Origin: Caldifarciminota bacterium
Lineage (GTDB): Bacteria > Hydrothermota > Tepidihabitantia > B3-TA06
Assembly: GCA_014729665.1 (NCBI GenBank)
Contig: WJJO01000142.1
Location: 1-9,349 of the forward strand
Reading direction: 5' to 3'
DNA length: 9,349 bases
The first letter of the stretch is position 1. Every line of letters starts with the position of its first letter. Position numbers and translations under genes: made by a program. Under the pieces are notes generated by a model. That model did not search any database and was not told where the DNA came from. It worked only from the letters and a program-made list of their open reading frames with translations. Positions 1 through 5,565 of the stretch are shown here, in pieces.

Positions 1-34
1 AGATAAAGTAAAGCCAACCCCGCAGGATTGGCTT
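1..34 (-). terminator. Probable intrinsic terminator after the flavodiiron gene
   Basis: A perfect 7-bp inverted repeat (AAGCCAA at 11-17, TTGGCTT at 28-34) lies about 20 nt downstream of the flavodiiron stop codon. Read on the minus strand, the hairpin is followed by TACTTTATCT, a moderately T-rich tail. The position and polarity suit a Rho-independent terminator closing the AhpD-like/GAF/flavodiiron operon. The tail is not a clean T run, so efficiency is uncertain. Confidence 0.6.
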
Positions 35-53
35 CCATGGTTTTATACAAATT

Positions 54-1262
54 CTACTTGTTTTCTAAAAGCTTCTTGCCGATAAGATCACCCAATTCAT
101 GGCATTTTACAAGCAGTTCGTCACTGGCGACATATTTTGAACGCACAGGCTCAGCCACTATCTCGATACCCATGTCGGTTAGATACTCTATAAGATGTTT
201 GCAGCTCTCCCCTGACCAGCCGAAAGAACCGAATACCGCGCCAATCAGGTTTTGTGGTTTCAGTCCTTTCAAGTAAGTCAGCACGTCTGCCATTGAAGGG
301 AATATCTGGTTATTCAGGGTTGGAGAACCTAATATCAGTGCACCCGCCTCCAGGATTTCCGTGGCGATGTCCGATCGGTGGGCGCTGGAAAGGGGCAGAA
401 CCCTTGCAATGGCTCCGGCCTGGCTTACCCCGTCCGCTACTGCATCGGCCATGTGCTGGGTAGTCTTCCACATGGTGTCGTAGACTATTACCGCTTTCGA
501 GGCAGGCTTCTGTTCGGCCCACTTCACGTAGTTTCCGATAATCCATTTAATCTGCTCGGGCTTTCGCCATACAGGCCCGTGATCGGGACAGATACACTCG
601 ATTTCCACACCCAGACCTGTTACCTTATCCAGGGCCTGGGCTATGGTCTTGGTGTATAAAAGAAGGATGTTGGCGTAGTACTTAGCAGCCTCGGCGTAAA
701 GAAGCGATTCGGGCAGCTGGTCTGCGAATCTCTCGGTGGAAGCAAGATGCATACCGAAACCGTCCTGTGAAAAGAGGAGCTTGTCGGCATCAAGGTAGGT
801 CATCATCGAGTCGGGCCAGTGCACCATCCGGGTCTCCACCGCGGCTAGGGACATATTCCCGAGGTCAATCTTCTCCCCGGTCTTAATTGCGGTAATCTCC
901 TTATCGTGGTGAAAATGCTCTGCCAAAGCCTTTACACCCATGGTCGACGCATAAACCTTATCAGGTTTGACGGCTTCAATGGACTTCATCAGCGAACCGG
1001 AGTGATCCATTTCCGAGTGATTGGATACGATTATCTCGATATCGCAAGGATCAATAATTGAGCTGATCCTCGACATCATCTCGTCATAGAACGGCGCTTT
1101 GACCGTATCGATCAATGCGGGCTTGTCCGCCATCACCAGATAGGCATTGTAGGTTGTGCCTTCCTTGGTGGCGTATCCGTGAAAGTCGCGGATACCCCAG
1201 TCAACCGCTCCCACCCAGTAGGTATTTTCCGAAACCTTAATAGCCTTGAAAGGCTGATTCAT
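54..1262 (-). CDS. fprA: Class A flavodiiron protein (oxygen/nitric oxide reductase)
   Basis: This 402-residue cytosolic flavoprotein is expected to reduce O2 to water, or NO to N2O, protecting an anaerobe. The N-terminal metallo-beta-lactamase-like domain carries the complete diiron ligand set: H82-x-E84-x-D86-H87 in SNHSEMDHSG, H148 in VHWPDSM, D167 in SQDGFG and H228 in CPDHGP. This matches the spacing of Desulfovibrio rubredoxin:oxygen oxidoreductase. The C-terminal flavodoxin domain (about 256-400) shows FMN-loop motifs YDTMWKTT, GSPTLNN and FGSFGWSG. There is no C-terminal rubredoxin domain, so it is the simple two-domain class A form and needs a separate electron donor, not present in this window. 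An upstream in-frame ATG at 1286 exists, but GGAGGAAG (1267-1274) sits 7 nt before the ATG at 1262, so I chose that start. It is the last gene of the AhpD-like/GAF/FDP unit, 65 nt after the GAF gene. Whether O2 or NO is preferred cannot be read from sequence. Confidence 0.96.
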   Translation of the reverse strand: MNQPFKAIKVSENTYWVGAVDWGIRDFHGYATKEGTTYNAYLVMADKPALIDTVKAPFYDEMMSRISSIIDPCDIEIIVSNHSEMDHSGSLMKSIEAVKPDKVYASTMGVKALAEHFHHDKEITAIKTGEKIDLGNMSLAAVETRMVHWPDSMMTYLDADKLLFSQDGFGMHLASTERFADQLPESLLYAEAAKYYANILLLYTKTIAQALDKVTGLGVEIECICPDHGPVWRKPEQIKWIIGNYVKWAEQKPASKAVIVYDTMWKTTQHMADAVADGVSQAGAIARVLPLSSAHRSDIATEILEAGALILGSPTLNNQIFPSMADVLTYLKGLKPQNLIGAVFGSFGWSGESCKHLIEYLTDMGIEIVAEPVRSKYVASDELLVKCHELGDLIGKKLLENK

Positions 1263-1327
1263 CTTTCTTCCTCCAGGTTTTTCCATTCAATATCGTTGAG
1301 ATGATTGTAAATTACCCGATTGACATG

Positions 1328-1834
1328 TTACGTTTTTTTTCTTGCCTCACGGGCCCTTTGCAGAAGTCTGGAAACAGCGTAGCAGACCTTTAAAAGGAAT
1401 CCCCGGTCTTCTTCGGAAAAAGCGCCTGTGGTATGTGAATCTATATCCAGCTCTCCCATTACTTCTCCCTGGTGAAGCAGGGGAAGGACTATCTCTGAGC
1501 GAACGTCAGGACTGCAGGCGAGGTAGTTGGTTTCGGCTGAAACGTCCTGGACGATGAATGTTTTCTTGGTTTCAGCGGCCTGTCCGCATATCCCCTGACC
1601 GAAGCCTATTCGTACGTGCTCTGTCGGGGCGCCAGAATACGGCCCGAGTACAAGCTGTCTTTCCACATTGGGATCTGTCAGATAGAATCCTACCCAGTCA
1701 TAGTGGGGAACCTTGTCCTTCAAAATTTTGCATACTTCTTCCAGGGCTTGATCGGCTTCTTCAGAGCTTCGGGTTGCCTGACTTACCTCGTGTATGAGCG
1801 AATAGAACAGTTCTTTCTTTTCGGCATCGGTCAT
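1328..1834 (-). CDS. GAF-domain protein, free methionine-(R)-sulfoxide reductase-like
   Basis: This 168-residue, single-domain cytosolic GAF protein resembles fRMsr (YebR/MsrC), which reduces free methionine-R-sulfoxide. Visible family signatures are WVGFYL (47-52), LGPYSG (63-68), GFGQGICG (77-84), DVSAETNYLACS (97-108), SEIVLPL (113-119) and GELDIDS (127-133). Two of the three conserved cysteines are present, Cys83 and Cys107, 24 residues apart as in E. coli Cys94/Cys118. The position of E. coli Cys84, ten residues before Cys83, is His73 here. The activity is therefore likely but may use a modified mechanism; a small-molecule-sensing GAF protein is the alternative. The reading frame extends to 1879, but GAGGAG (1840-1845) lies 5 nt before the ATG at 1834. 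That start gives a 4-nt ATGA overlap with the AhpD-like stop codon, so translation of the two is probably coupled. Confidence 0.85.
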   Translation of the reverse strand: MTDAEKKELFYSLIHEVSQATRSSEEADQALEEVCKILKDKVPHYDWVGFYLTDPNVERQLVLGPYSGAPTEHVRIGFGQGICGQAAETKKTFIVQDVSAETNYLACSPDVRSEIVLPLLHQGEVMGELDIDSHTTGAFSEEDRGFLLKVCYAVSRLLQRAREARKKT

Positions 1835-2193
1835 TTCTTCTCCTCGGTTTCTTTTACTGTGTTGCCCAGTGCCTCCCATACCTTGACAGCTCTCCTTAAA
1901 TGCGGAATGATGATCGAGCCGCCCACCATTACTGCAACCGTCATTGCTTCTTCCAACTCCCCGGATGAAACTCCTTCTTCAGCACACCGGGTCAGATGAT
2001 AAGCGATGCAGTCATCGCACCGAAGCACCATGGAGGCAACTAACCCAAGCATCTGTTTGGTTTTTTTATCAAGGGCGCCGGGCTCGTATACCTTCCAGTC
2101 GAGATGATGAAATGTCTTCATGTTTTTGCCGGCAAGATCCATCACCTTTTTGTGGAGCGCTTCCCGGTTGCGTTTGAATTCTTCAATATCCAT
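1831..2193 (-). CDS. Carboxymuconolactone decarboxylase / AhpD-like protein
   Basis: This 120-residue protein of the carboxymuconolactone decarboxylase (CMD) fold carries the AhpD-type redox motif RCDDCIAYHLTRC (Cys59-x-x-Cys62-x3-His66). In this family the C-x-x-C pair with the following His acts as a thiol peroxidase or disulfide carrier rather than as a decarboxylase. The next segment, EEGVSSGELEEAMTVAVMVGG, is the usual helical core of the fold. The length is typical of stand-alone members. The start ATG at 2193 has only a weak Shine-Dalgarno (GGAA), but no better start is visible. Its stop overlaps the GAF gene start (ATGA, 1831-1834), and a putative promoter lies at 2228-2255, making it the first gene of a three-gene oxidative-stress unit. 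The electron donor and substrate are unknown. Confidence 0.9.
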   Translation of the reverse strand: MDIEEFKRNREALHKKVMDLAGKNMKTFHHLDWKVYEPGALDKKTKQMLGLVASMVLRCDDCIAYHLTRCAEEGVSSGELEEAMTVAVMVGGSIIIPHLRRAVKVWEALGNTVKETEEKK

Positions 2194-2227
2194 ATGTCAA
2201 TTCCGACTTTTTTTATAGACTTACCTG

Positions 2228-2255
2228 AGTTTATTGTTTGTTTCCACTATGTCAA
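2228..2255 (-). promoter_or_regulatory. Putative sigma70-type promoter for the AhpD-like/GAF/FDP unit
   Basis: On the minus strand there is a perfect -35 TTGACA (2250-2255), a 16-nt spacer and a -10 TAAACT (2228-2233, four of six consensus matches). It would start transcription near 2221, about 28 nt before the AhpD-like start codon and just beyond the strong hairpin that follows the ferritin-like gene. The -35 is excellent and the -10 is mediocre. Confidence 0.5.
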
Positions 2256-2262
2256 GGTTCTT

Positions 2263-2313
2263 ACGGGGTCCCCATGAAATTTCTGCGAAATTTCATGGGG
2301 TATCAATCCCCGT
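2263..2313. repeat. Strong nested inverted repeat after the ferritin-like gene
   Basis: A perfect 13-bp inverted repeat (CCCCATGAAATTT at 2270-2282, AAATTTCATGGGG at 2288-2300) closes a 5-nt loop, and one further C-G pair is possible inside it. An outer pair, ACGGGG (2263-2268) with CCCCGT (2308-2313), can extend the structure across the ferritin-like stop codon (2303-2305). It sits exactly between two transcription units. It could act as a terminator or 3'-end stabiliser, or be a copy of a dispersed REP-like palindrome. There is no T run on the minus strand, so classic intrinsic termination is not clear. Confidence 0.7.
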
Positions 2314-2812
2314 ACAGGTCGAACTCCTGAGTCCCGAGCCAGAATCCTGACTTGGATACCGAATCCAACTCCGCCTGCACAAGTGCTAGATGTCCTTCCT
2401 CTATCTCCAGGAATTGCGCGAACATCTTCTGCGCGTCACCGGGAAGCTCTCTAACCATCTTTCTATAGAACTCCGAGGTTACACGTTCGGCCTCAACCGC
2501 CTTTTCAAGCATGTTGATTTCCTGTTTGAAATCCTTTTTTTCAACCTCGGCCTTCATGTCACTCATGCCCTTTCCTATCTTTTCCTTGGCTGGTAAAGCG
2601 GTTTTAAGGCCTTCGATGGTCAACTCACCCGAGGCCTGGAGCTTAGCAAGTTTTTCATATAGATAGTCCAGATGGTGCTGTTCCTCATCTGCCATGAGCT
2701 TGAAGATTCGTTTCCCGTCATCGTCGGTGGCTTTATTCATGGCCTCCTTGTACACATCCCGGACCTTTGTTTCGTACTCGATCGCGGTCTTGATTGCCTG
2801 TTCAACCGTCAT
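2303..2812 (-). CDS. Rubrerythrin-like ferritin-family diiron protein
   Basis: This 169-residue four-helix-bundle protein has two diiron half-sites, each with the rubrerythrin pattern E-x6-Y followed by E-x2-H. The first is E14/Y21 with E43 or E44 and H46 or H47 (ADEEQHH). The second is E109/Y116 with E138 and H141 (EIEEGH). No rubredoxin-type Cys4 domain follows; the tail is a short aromatic extension. Rubrerythrin-like proteins reduce peroxide or bind iron in the cytosol of anaerobes, and either role is possible here. The reading frame includes an ATG at 2824, but GGAGG (2818-2822) lies 5 nt before the ATG at 2812 and overlaps the upstream ATG, so 2812 is the better start. It lies 66 nt downstream of the cupin gene, probably on the same transcript, and a strong hairpin follows its stop. 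The charged middle segment (about 75-98) looks like a long linker between the two helix pairs. Confidence 0.9.
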   Translation of the reverse strand: MTVEQAIKTAIEYETKVRDVYKEAMNKATDDDGKRIFKLMADEEQHHLDYLYEKLAKLQASGELTIEGLKTALPAKEKIGKGMSDMKAEVEKKDFKQEINMLEKAVEAERVTSEFYRKMVRELPGDAQKMFAQFLEIEEGHLALVQAELDSVSKSGFWLGTQEFDLYGD

Positions 2813-2878
2813 ATGATCCTCCATTTTCTCTCATTCTACATGCAATAACAAAGGACGCAAGCCTACCCGCAGGCAGTT

Positions 2879-3205
2879 TTAATTTGGAGCCTTCACCATT
2901 ACAAGAAGCATCTTGTATTTCTTTATCGCTTTAAGCGCATGCGATTCGTTAGCAGGCATAATTATCATTTGACCTTTAGACAGCTCGAAACGCTTACCCG
3001 ATATAGTAATTTCGGCCTGACCCTCAAGTATATATGCCATCGCATCGAACGGTGCGGTGTGTTCCGATAAACCTTCCCCTTCGTCGAATGCAAAAAGCGT
3101 TACCGTCCCCTGCGGTTTATCTATCAAAGTCCTGCTTACGACAGAGCCTTCCTGGTAATCGAACATCCCTTCAAGGTTGAATATCTGTGACGTCAGATTC
3201 TCCAT
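2879..3205 (-). CDS. Small single-domain cupin protein
   Basis: This 108-residue protein is a compact cupin beta-barrel. Cupin motif 1 is degenerate: GLSEHTAPFDAMAYILEG keeps H49 and the closing glycine but lacks the second His of H-x-H. Motif 2, GQMIIMPANESHA, keeps the glycine, proline (P84), N86 and H89. The SEHTAPFDA form is, from memory, a recurrent subtype in anaerobes, so the missing ligands are a family trait rather than decay. Metal binding through H49 and H89 is possible but probably weak. The gene starts 3 nt after the stop of the secreted hypothetical gene, so the two are very likely co-transcribed and translationally coupled; its own Shine-Dalgarno is weak. The substrate is unknown. 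A role in redox stress is suggested only by the neighbouring rubrerythrin-like gene. Confidence 0.88.
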   Translation of the reverse strand: MENLTSQIFNLEGMFDYQEGSVVSRTLIDKPQGTVTLFAFDEGEGLSEHTAPFDAMAYILEGQAEITISGKRFELSKGQMIIMPANESHALKAIKKYKMLLVMVKAPN

Positions 3206-3208
3206 ACA

Positions 3209-3799
3209 CTATCTTTCGTGGAACTCTCTTACCGGATTTACTATTGAAGGCAACTTGAAGATGTCGATAATACCCCACTTTTCCTTTGTGCCGGGCGCTA
3301 CCCATAGTTTACCCGGGGTGTTCTCCGGATGATAGGCAACTACGTAGTATGTACCGGTTTCCGGAAGCCTTACCCACTCCTCGATGTATATCCAGGAATC
3401 GGTACCTGTGAAGGGTTCGTGAAAGAAACGGGGATCATCAATATCATCGGTTTCGAAAATCACTGCGCCCATATCTTCAGGTGTGTGTAAATCGAATTCC
3501 TTATCGGGTAGCCCCGGACCGATAACCGCTACAGCAGGTCTGTAATCGGTCAGACGTTCTATCACAGGTACACCGAGGCTTACGTAAAGCATGTAACCGG
3601 CCTCGGCTTCGAGCGTTAACCACACCCTGGGTCTTTCTTCGGTAACCTGGTGGTATACTACGTATGAAACGTCAGGGTCTTCTATCTGGATAGCATGGTG
3701 GAAATCACTCGAAGACGAAGGATTTTCGAGCGGTTTGTGTGCAAATGTGAAACCTGCAAGGCCTATAAGTCCAATCATGACTCTGATGGTTAATTTCAA
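3209..3799 (-). CDS. Secreted conserved hypothetical protein with TTG start
   Basis: I cannot assign a function to this 196-residue protein. The N-terminus is a classic signal peptide: positively charged MKLTIR, a hydrophobic core IGLIGLAG, and a likely cleavage after FTFA (about residue 20). The mature part is acidic and aromatic, with beta-rich segments such as YMLYVSLGVPV, AVAVIGPGLPD, DSWIYIEEWVRLPETG and TYYVVAYHPENTPGKL, suggesting a single beta-sandwich domain. It ends in a short helical tail (VNPVREFHER). The start codon is TTG, supported by a full AAGGAGG Shine-Dalgarno (3805-3811) 5 nt upstream and a good promoter (3821-3848). It is the first gene of a unit with the cupin and probably the rubrerythrin-like gene. 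It carries no C-terminal sorting tag like the two larger secreted proteins, so it would be periplasmic or exported by another route. Confidence 0.85.
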   Translation of the reverse strand: MKLTIRVMIGLIGLAGFTFAHKPLENPSSSSDFHHAIQIEDPDVSYVVYHQVTEERPRVWLTLEAEAGYMLYVSLGVPVIERLTDYRPAVAVIGPGLPDKEFDLHTPEDMGAVIFETDDIDDPRFFHEPFTGTDSWIYIEEWVRLPETGTYYVVAYHPENTPGKLWVAPGTKEKWGIIDIFKLPSIVNPVREFHER

Positions 3800-3804
3800 T
3801 TCAA

Positions 3805-3811
3805 CCTCCTT
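3805..3811 (-). promoter_or_regulatory. Shine-Dalgarno that fixes a TTG start
   Basis: The minus strand reads AAGGAGG, a complete anti-16S match, 5 nt before the TTG at 3799-3797. No ATG or GTG is placed as well, so this site defines a non-ATG start for the secreted hypothetical protein. Confidence 0.8.
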
Positions 3812-3820
3812 GGTGAGTAT

Positions 3821-3848
3821 ACTATAGTATAAAAACCCTAGTCGTCAA
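3821..3848 (-). promoter_or_regulatory. Sigma70-type promoter of the secreted hypothetical/cupin unit
   Basis: The minus strand has -35 TTGACG (3843-3848), a 16-nt spacer and -10 TATAGT (3821-3826). Predicted initiation near 3814 leaves a leader of only about 15 nt, nearly all occupied by the Shine-Dalgarno. The -10 lies inside a perfect 12-bp palindrome (ATACTATAGTAT, 3819-3830), which could be chance or a repressor site overlapping the promoter. Confidence 0.65.
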
Positions 3849-3913
3849 GTAGTAATTATTTTTCCAGCACCAGGCATCTGCACATGGGGGAATCACCGGA
3901 ATAATACCCTTTC

Positions 3914-3965
3914 AGTTATCGGAATCGATAGTTATCGAATACGCCTGTTTTTGTGTGTTCAGGCG
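3914..3965. repeat. Cluster of short direct and inverted repeats upstream of a promoter
   Basis: AGTTATCG occurs twice 16 bp apart (3914-3921 and 3930-3937). TCGATA-gt-TATCGA (3925-3938) is a near-perfect palindrome overlapping the second copy. CGCCTG (3942-3947) and CAGGCG (3960-3965) form a 6-bp inverted repeat with a 12-nt loop. The cluster lies between the interrupted membrane gene and the 3821-3848 promoter. It could be a regulator binding region (about 65 nt upstream of the -35) or a weak terminator of the cysK unit; there is no T run. Confidence 0.35.
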
Positions 3966-3991
3966 GATATTACCATCTATGGAATATTTAT

Positions 3992-4396
3992 TTAGCGGCT
4001 ACTCGAGACTATTGCCGGCAAAATAAACATAAGCGTTGTTGCCGCAAACAAAGCCTGCATTATCCTGGAGAGTCCGGGAATCATCCTGCCCTGGGGTTTT
4101 ACTATCTGGTAAACCACACGTATTAACCATAAGCCGCTCATCATCCATAACCAGATCCGCATAAGGGATAGACTGTCTGCAAACCAGATTGCCATAACAA
4201 TACTCATCGCGCCTAGAATAGCCAAAGACAGGCTGAAGAATAGGTTAGCGGCTTCGACGGCTCGTGTAAGTTCGGAAGGTGTATTTTTGAGATAAGGTAG
4301 CTAACCGTAAGGATAAGGAGCGAATATGTGCCATATCCCGAATCCCGGGGTAATTGCCCCTTCGATAATGATTAAAATCCTGCTCCAGGCGCTCAT
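3992..4396 (-). pseudogene. Four-helix membrane protein interrupted by an in-frame amber codon
   Basis: From an ATG at 4396 (AAAGG 10 nt upstream) the frame encodes 31 residues, MSAWSRILIIIEGAITPGFG... to ...APYPYG. It then meets TAG at 4301-4303 and continues without interruption in the same frame for 102 more codons to a TAA at 3992. The two parts read as one protein: a first membrane helix (SRILIIIEGAITPGFGIW), a loop (LPYLKNTPSELTRAVEAAN), then three further helices (NLFFSLSLAILGAMSIVMAI, LMRIWLWMMSGLWLIRVVY, MQALFAATTLMFILPAIV). No shift is needed to join them, only one codon change (for example TGG or CAG to TAG). TAG also ends the flavodiiron and secreted hypothetical genes, so wholesale recoding is unlikely. 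It follows cysK by 42 nt. A recent nonsense mutation, sequencing error or readthrough are all possible. The function is unrecognised. Confidence 0.62.
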
Positions 4397-4438
4397 ATGC
4401 TAATAGCCTTTGTGTTATTTGAAAATGAATCATCGAGA

Positions 4439-5359
4439 TCAGGTGTAAAGGCCTTCTACGCTCAGGTAACGCTCGCCTGTGTCGGCGAAGACTGCAACAA
4501 TCAACTTACCTTCGTTCTCCGGTCGTCCGGCAAGTTTGCGTGCCGCCCACGCGGTCATACCCGATGTTATCCCTGCAAGTATGCCTTCTTTACGGGCAAG
4601 CTCACGGCAGGTTTCAAACGAGGCTTCCTCGGATACGGTAATTATTTCGTCCAGAAGCCCCCTGTCCAGGATTTTCGGTACGAAGCCGGGGCTGGTTCCC
4701 ATCTGGCGGTGGGGTTTGAAGATACCTTTCGAGACCATCGGCGCGATCTCGGGTTCAACACCCACTACCTTGAATTCGGGTTTTTTGGGTTTTATTGCCC
4801 GGGCGGTTCCCATCAAGGTGCCGGATGTTCCTAAACCTGCAACCAGGATGTCAATCTTACCGTCGGTATCTTCCCATAACTCACGGGCTGTTGTCTCCTG
4901 ATGGGCCAATGGATTTGCCGGATTGGAGTGCTGTTCGATGTAGTATGAGTTGGGTATCTCTTCGAGGAGTGCCATAGCTCGTTTCTTGGCCCCTTTTGTC
5001 CCTTTAGAAGCGGGGGTAAGAACCAACTCGGCGCCAAGAATCCTTAAAAGATGCTTGCGTTCCTCCGATTGGATTTCGGACATGCAGATGATGAGCCTGT
5101 AGCCCTTGACAGCACAAACGAGTGCAAGTGCCAGGCCGGTGTTGCCCGAGGTTGCCTCGATTATTGTCGTATCCTTGTTAATCTTCCCGTCGCGTTCTCC
5201 CGCGGCAATCATGTAAGAAATCGGTCTGTCTTTTATGCTGAAGGGGTTAAACATCTCCAGTTTTGCCATAAGTGTGGCATTCAGACCCTTGCCGAATTCC
5301 CGAAGGTAAACCATAGGCGTATTACCGATAAGATCTAATAGATTTTCGCAGATATTCAC
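4439..5359 (-). CDS. cysK: Cysteine synthase (O-acetylserine sulfhydrylase)
   Basis: This PLP enzyme makes cysteine from O-acetylserine and sulfide in the cytosol. In the 306-residue product, NLLDLIGNTPMVYL (6-19) is the usual N-terminus and K43 in NPFSIKDR is the PLP-binding lysine. EATSGNTG (68-75) is the substrate loop, GLGTSGTLMG (175-184) is the phosphate-binding loop, and GITSGM and DTGERYLS complete the fold. The length equals the family norm. The frame extends upstream to a TTG at 5413, but that codon is part of the -35 box of a near-consensus promoter. The start must lie downstream, and the GTG at 5359-5357 gives a family-typical N-terminus with AAGGA (5370-5374) 10 nt before it. The interrupted membrane gene follows 42 nt later. 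CysK versus the CysM or homocysteine-linked variants cannot be fully separated by eye. No serine acetyltransferase gene is present in the window. Confidence 0.93.
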   Translation of the reverse strand: MNICENLLDLIGNTPMVYLREFGKGLNATLMAKLEMFNPFSIKDRPISYMIAAGERDGKINKDTTIIEATSGNTGLALALVCAVKGYRLIICMSEIQSEERKHLLRILGAELVLTPASKGTKGAKKRAMALLEEIPNSYYIEQHSNPANPLAHQETTARELWEDTDGKIDILVAGLGTSGTLMGTARAIKPKKPEFKVVGVEPEIAPMVSKGIFKPHRQMGTSPGFVPKILDRGLLDEIITVSEEASFETCRELARKEGILAGITSGMTAWAARKLAGRPENEGKLIVAVFADTGERYLSVEGLYT

Positions 5360-5384
5360 CGGAGTGGAATCCTTAGCATTGAAT

Positions 5385-5413
5385 AGTATATACTCCCTAT
5401 AGACTTTTGTCAA
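5385..5413 (-). promoter_or_regulatory. Near-consensus sigma70-type promoter of cysK
   Basis: The minus strand carries a perfect -35 TTGACA (5408-5413), a 17-nt spacer and -10 TATACT (5385-5390, five of six matches). The predicted start near 5378 gives a leader of about 19 nt before the GTG at 5359. This is the best promoter in the window and suggests strong constitutive expression. No riboswitch fits in such a short leader. Confidence 0.8.
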
Positions 5414-5473
5414 ACTGGAGGGGATTTCGTGAAACCAAAGGAAATTGCCTACCTAGGAATACGAAACCGGCCA

Positions 5474-5502
5474 TTGACAGACTTATGAAATCCTTATATA
5501 TC
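5474..5502 (+). promoter_or_regulatory. Putative plus-strand promoter in the cysK upstream region
   Basis: TTGACA (5474-5479), a 17-nt spacer and TATATC (5497-5502) form a plausible sigma70-type promoter pointing away from cysK and towards the 3' end of the propeller gene. No gene of normal size follows on this strand. A small hairpin with a T run lies about 30-47 nt downstream, so any product would be a very short RNA. Confidence 0.35.
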
Positions 5503-5531
5503 TCCTCGTTTCAATCTGAGGGTGATAGTGT

Positions 5532-5549
5532 AGCGGGTAACCGCTTTTT
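5532..5549 (+). terminator. Small hairpin plus T run on the plus strand
   Basis: AGCGG (5532-5536) pairs with CCGCT (5541-5545) around a GNRA-type loop GTAA, followed directly by T residues (5545-5549). It is terminator-like on the plus strand only; on the minus strand no T run follows. The stem has only 5 bp, so strength is doubtful. It lies 16 nt beyond the end of the propeller gene and would stop plus-strand transcription before it runs antisense into that gene. Confidence 0.4.
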
Positions 5550-5565
5550 CCAATCTCTCTTGTAT

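Noticed and set aside
1263..1327. A separate promoter for the flavodiiron gene
   Set aside because: TTTACA is present on the minus strand but no -10 with acceptable spacing follows; the 65-nt gap is compatible with one operon.
2833..2860. Promoter-like boxes before the rubrerythrin-like gene (TTGCGT, 16 nt, TAGAAT on the minus strand)
   Set aside because: The -35 has only the TTG in common with consensus; co-transcription with the cupin gene explains expression without it.
2861..2876. Small GCCT/AGGC inverted repeat between cupin and rubrerythrin-like genes
   Set aside because: Only 4 bp with no T run; too weak to call a terminator.
4245..4433. A 62-codon minus-strand frame just after cysK
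   Set aside because: It has no good ribosome site, its product is charged and featureless, and it overlaps out of frame the far more protein-like membrane gene read from the ATG at 4396.
4397..4901. Two long plus-strand frames over cysK
   Set aside because: They are antisense to a well-conserved enzyme gene and show no family-like sequence or ribosome site.
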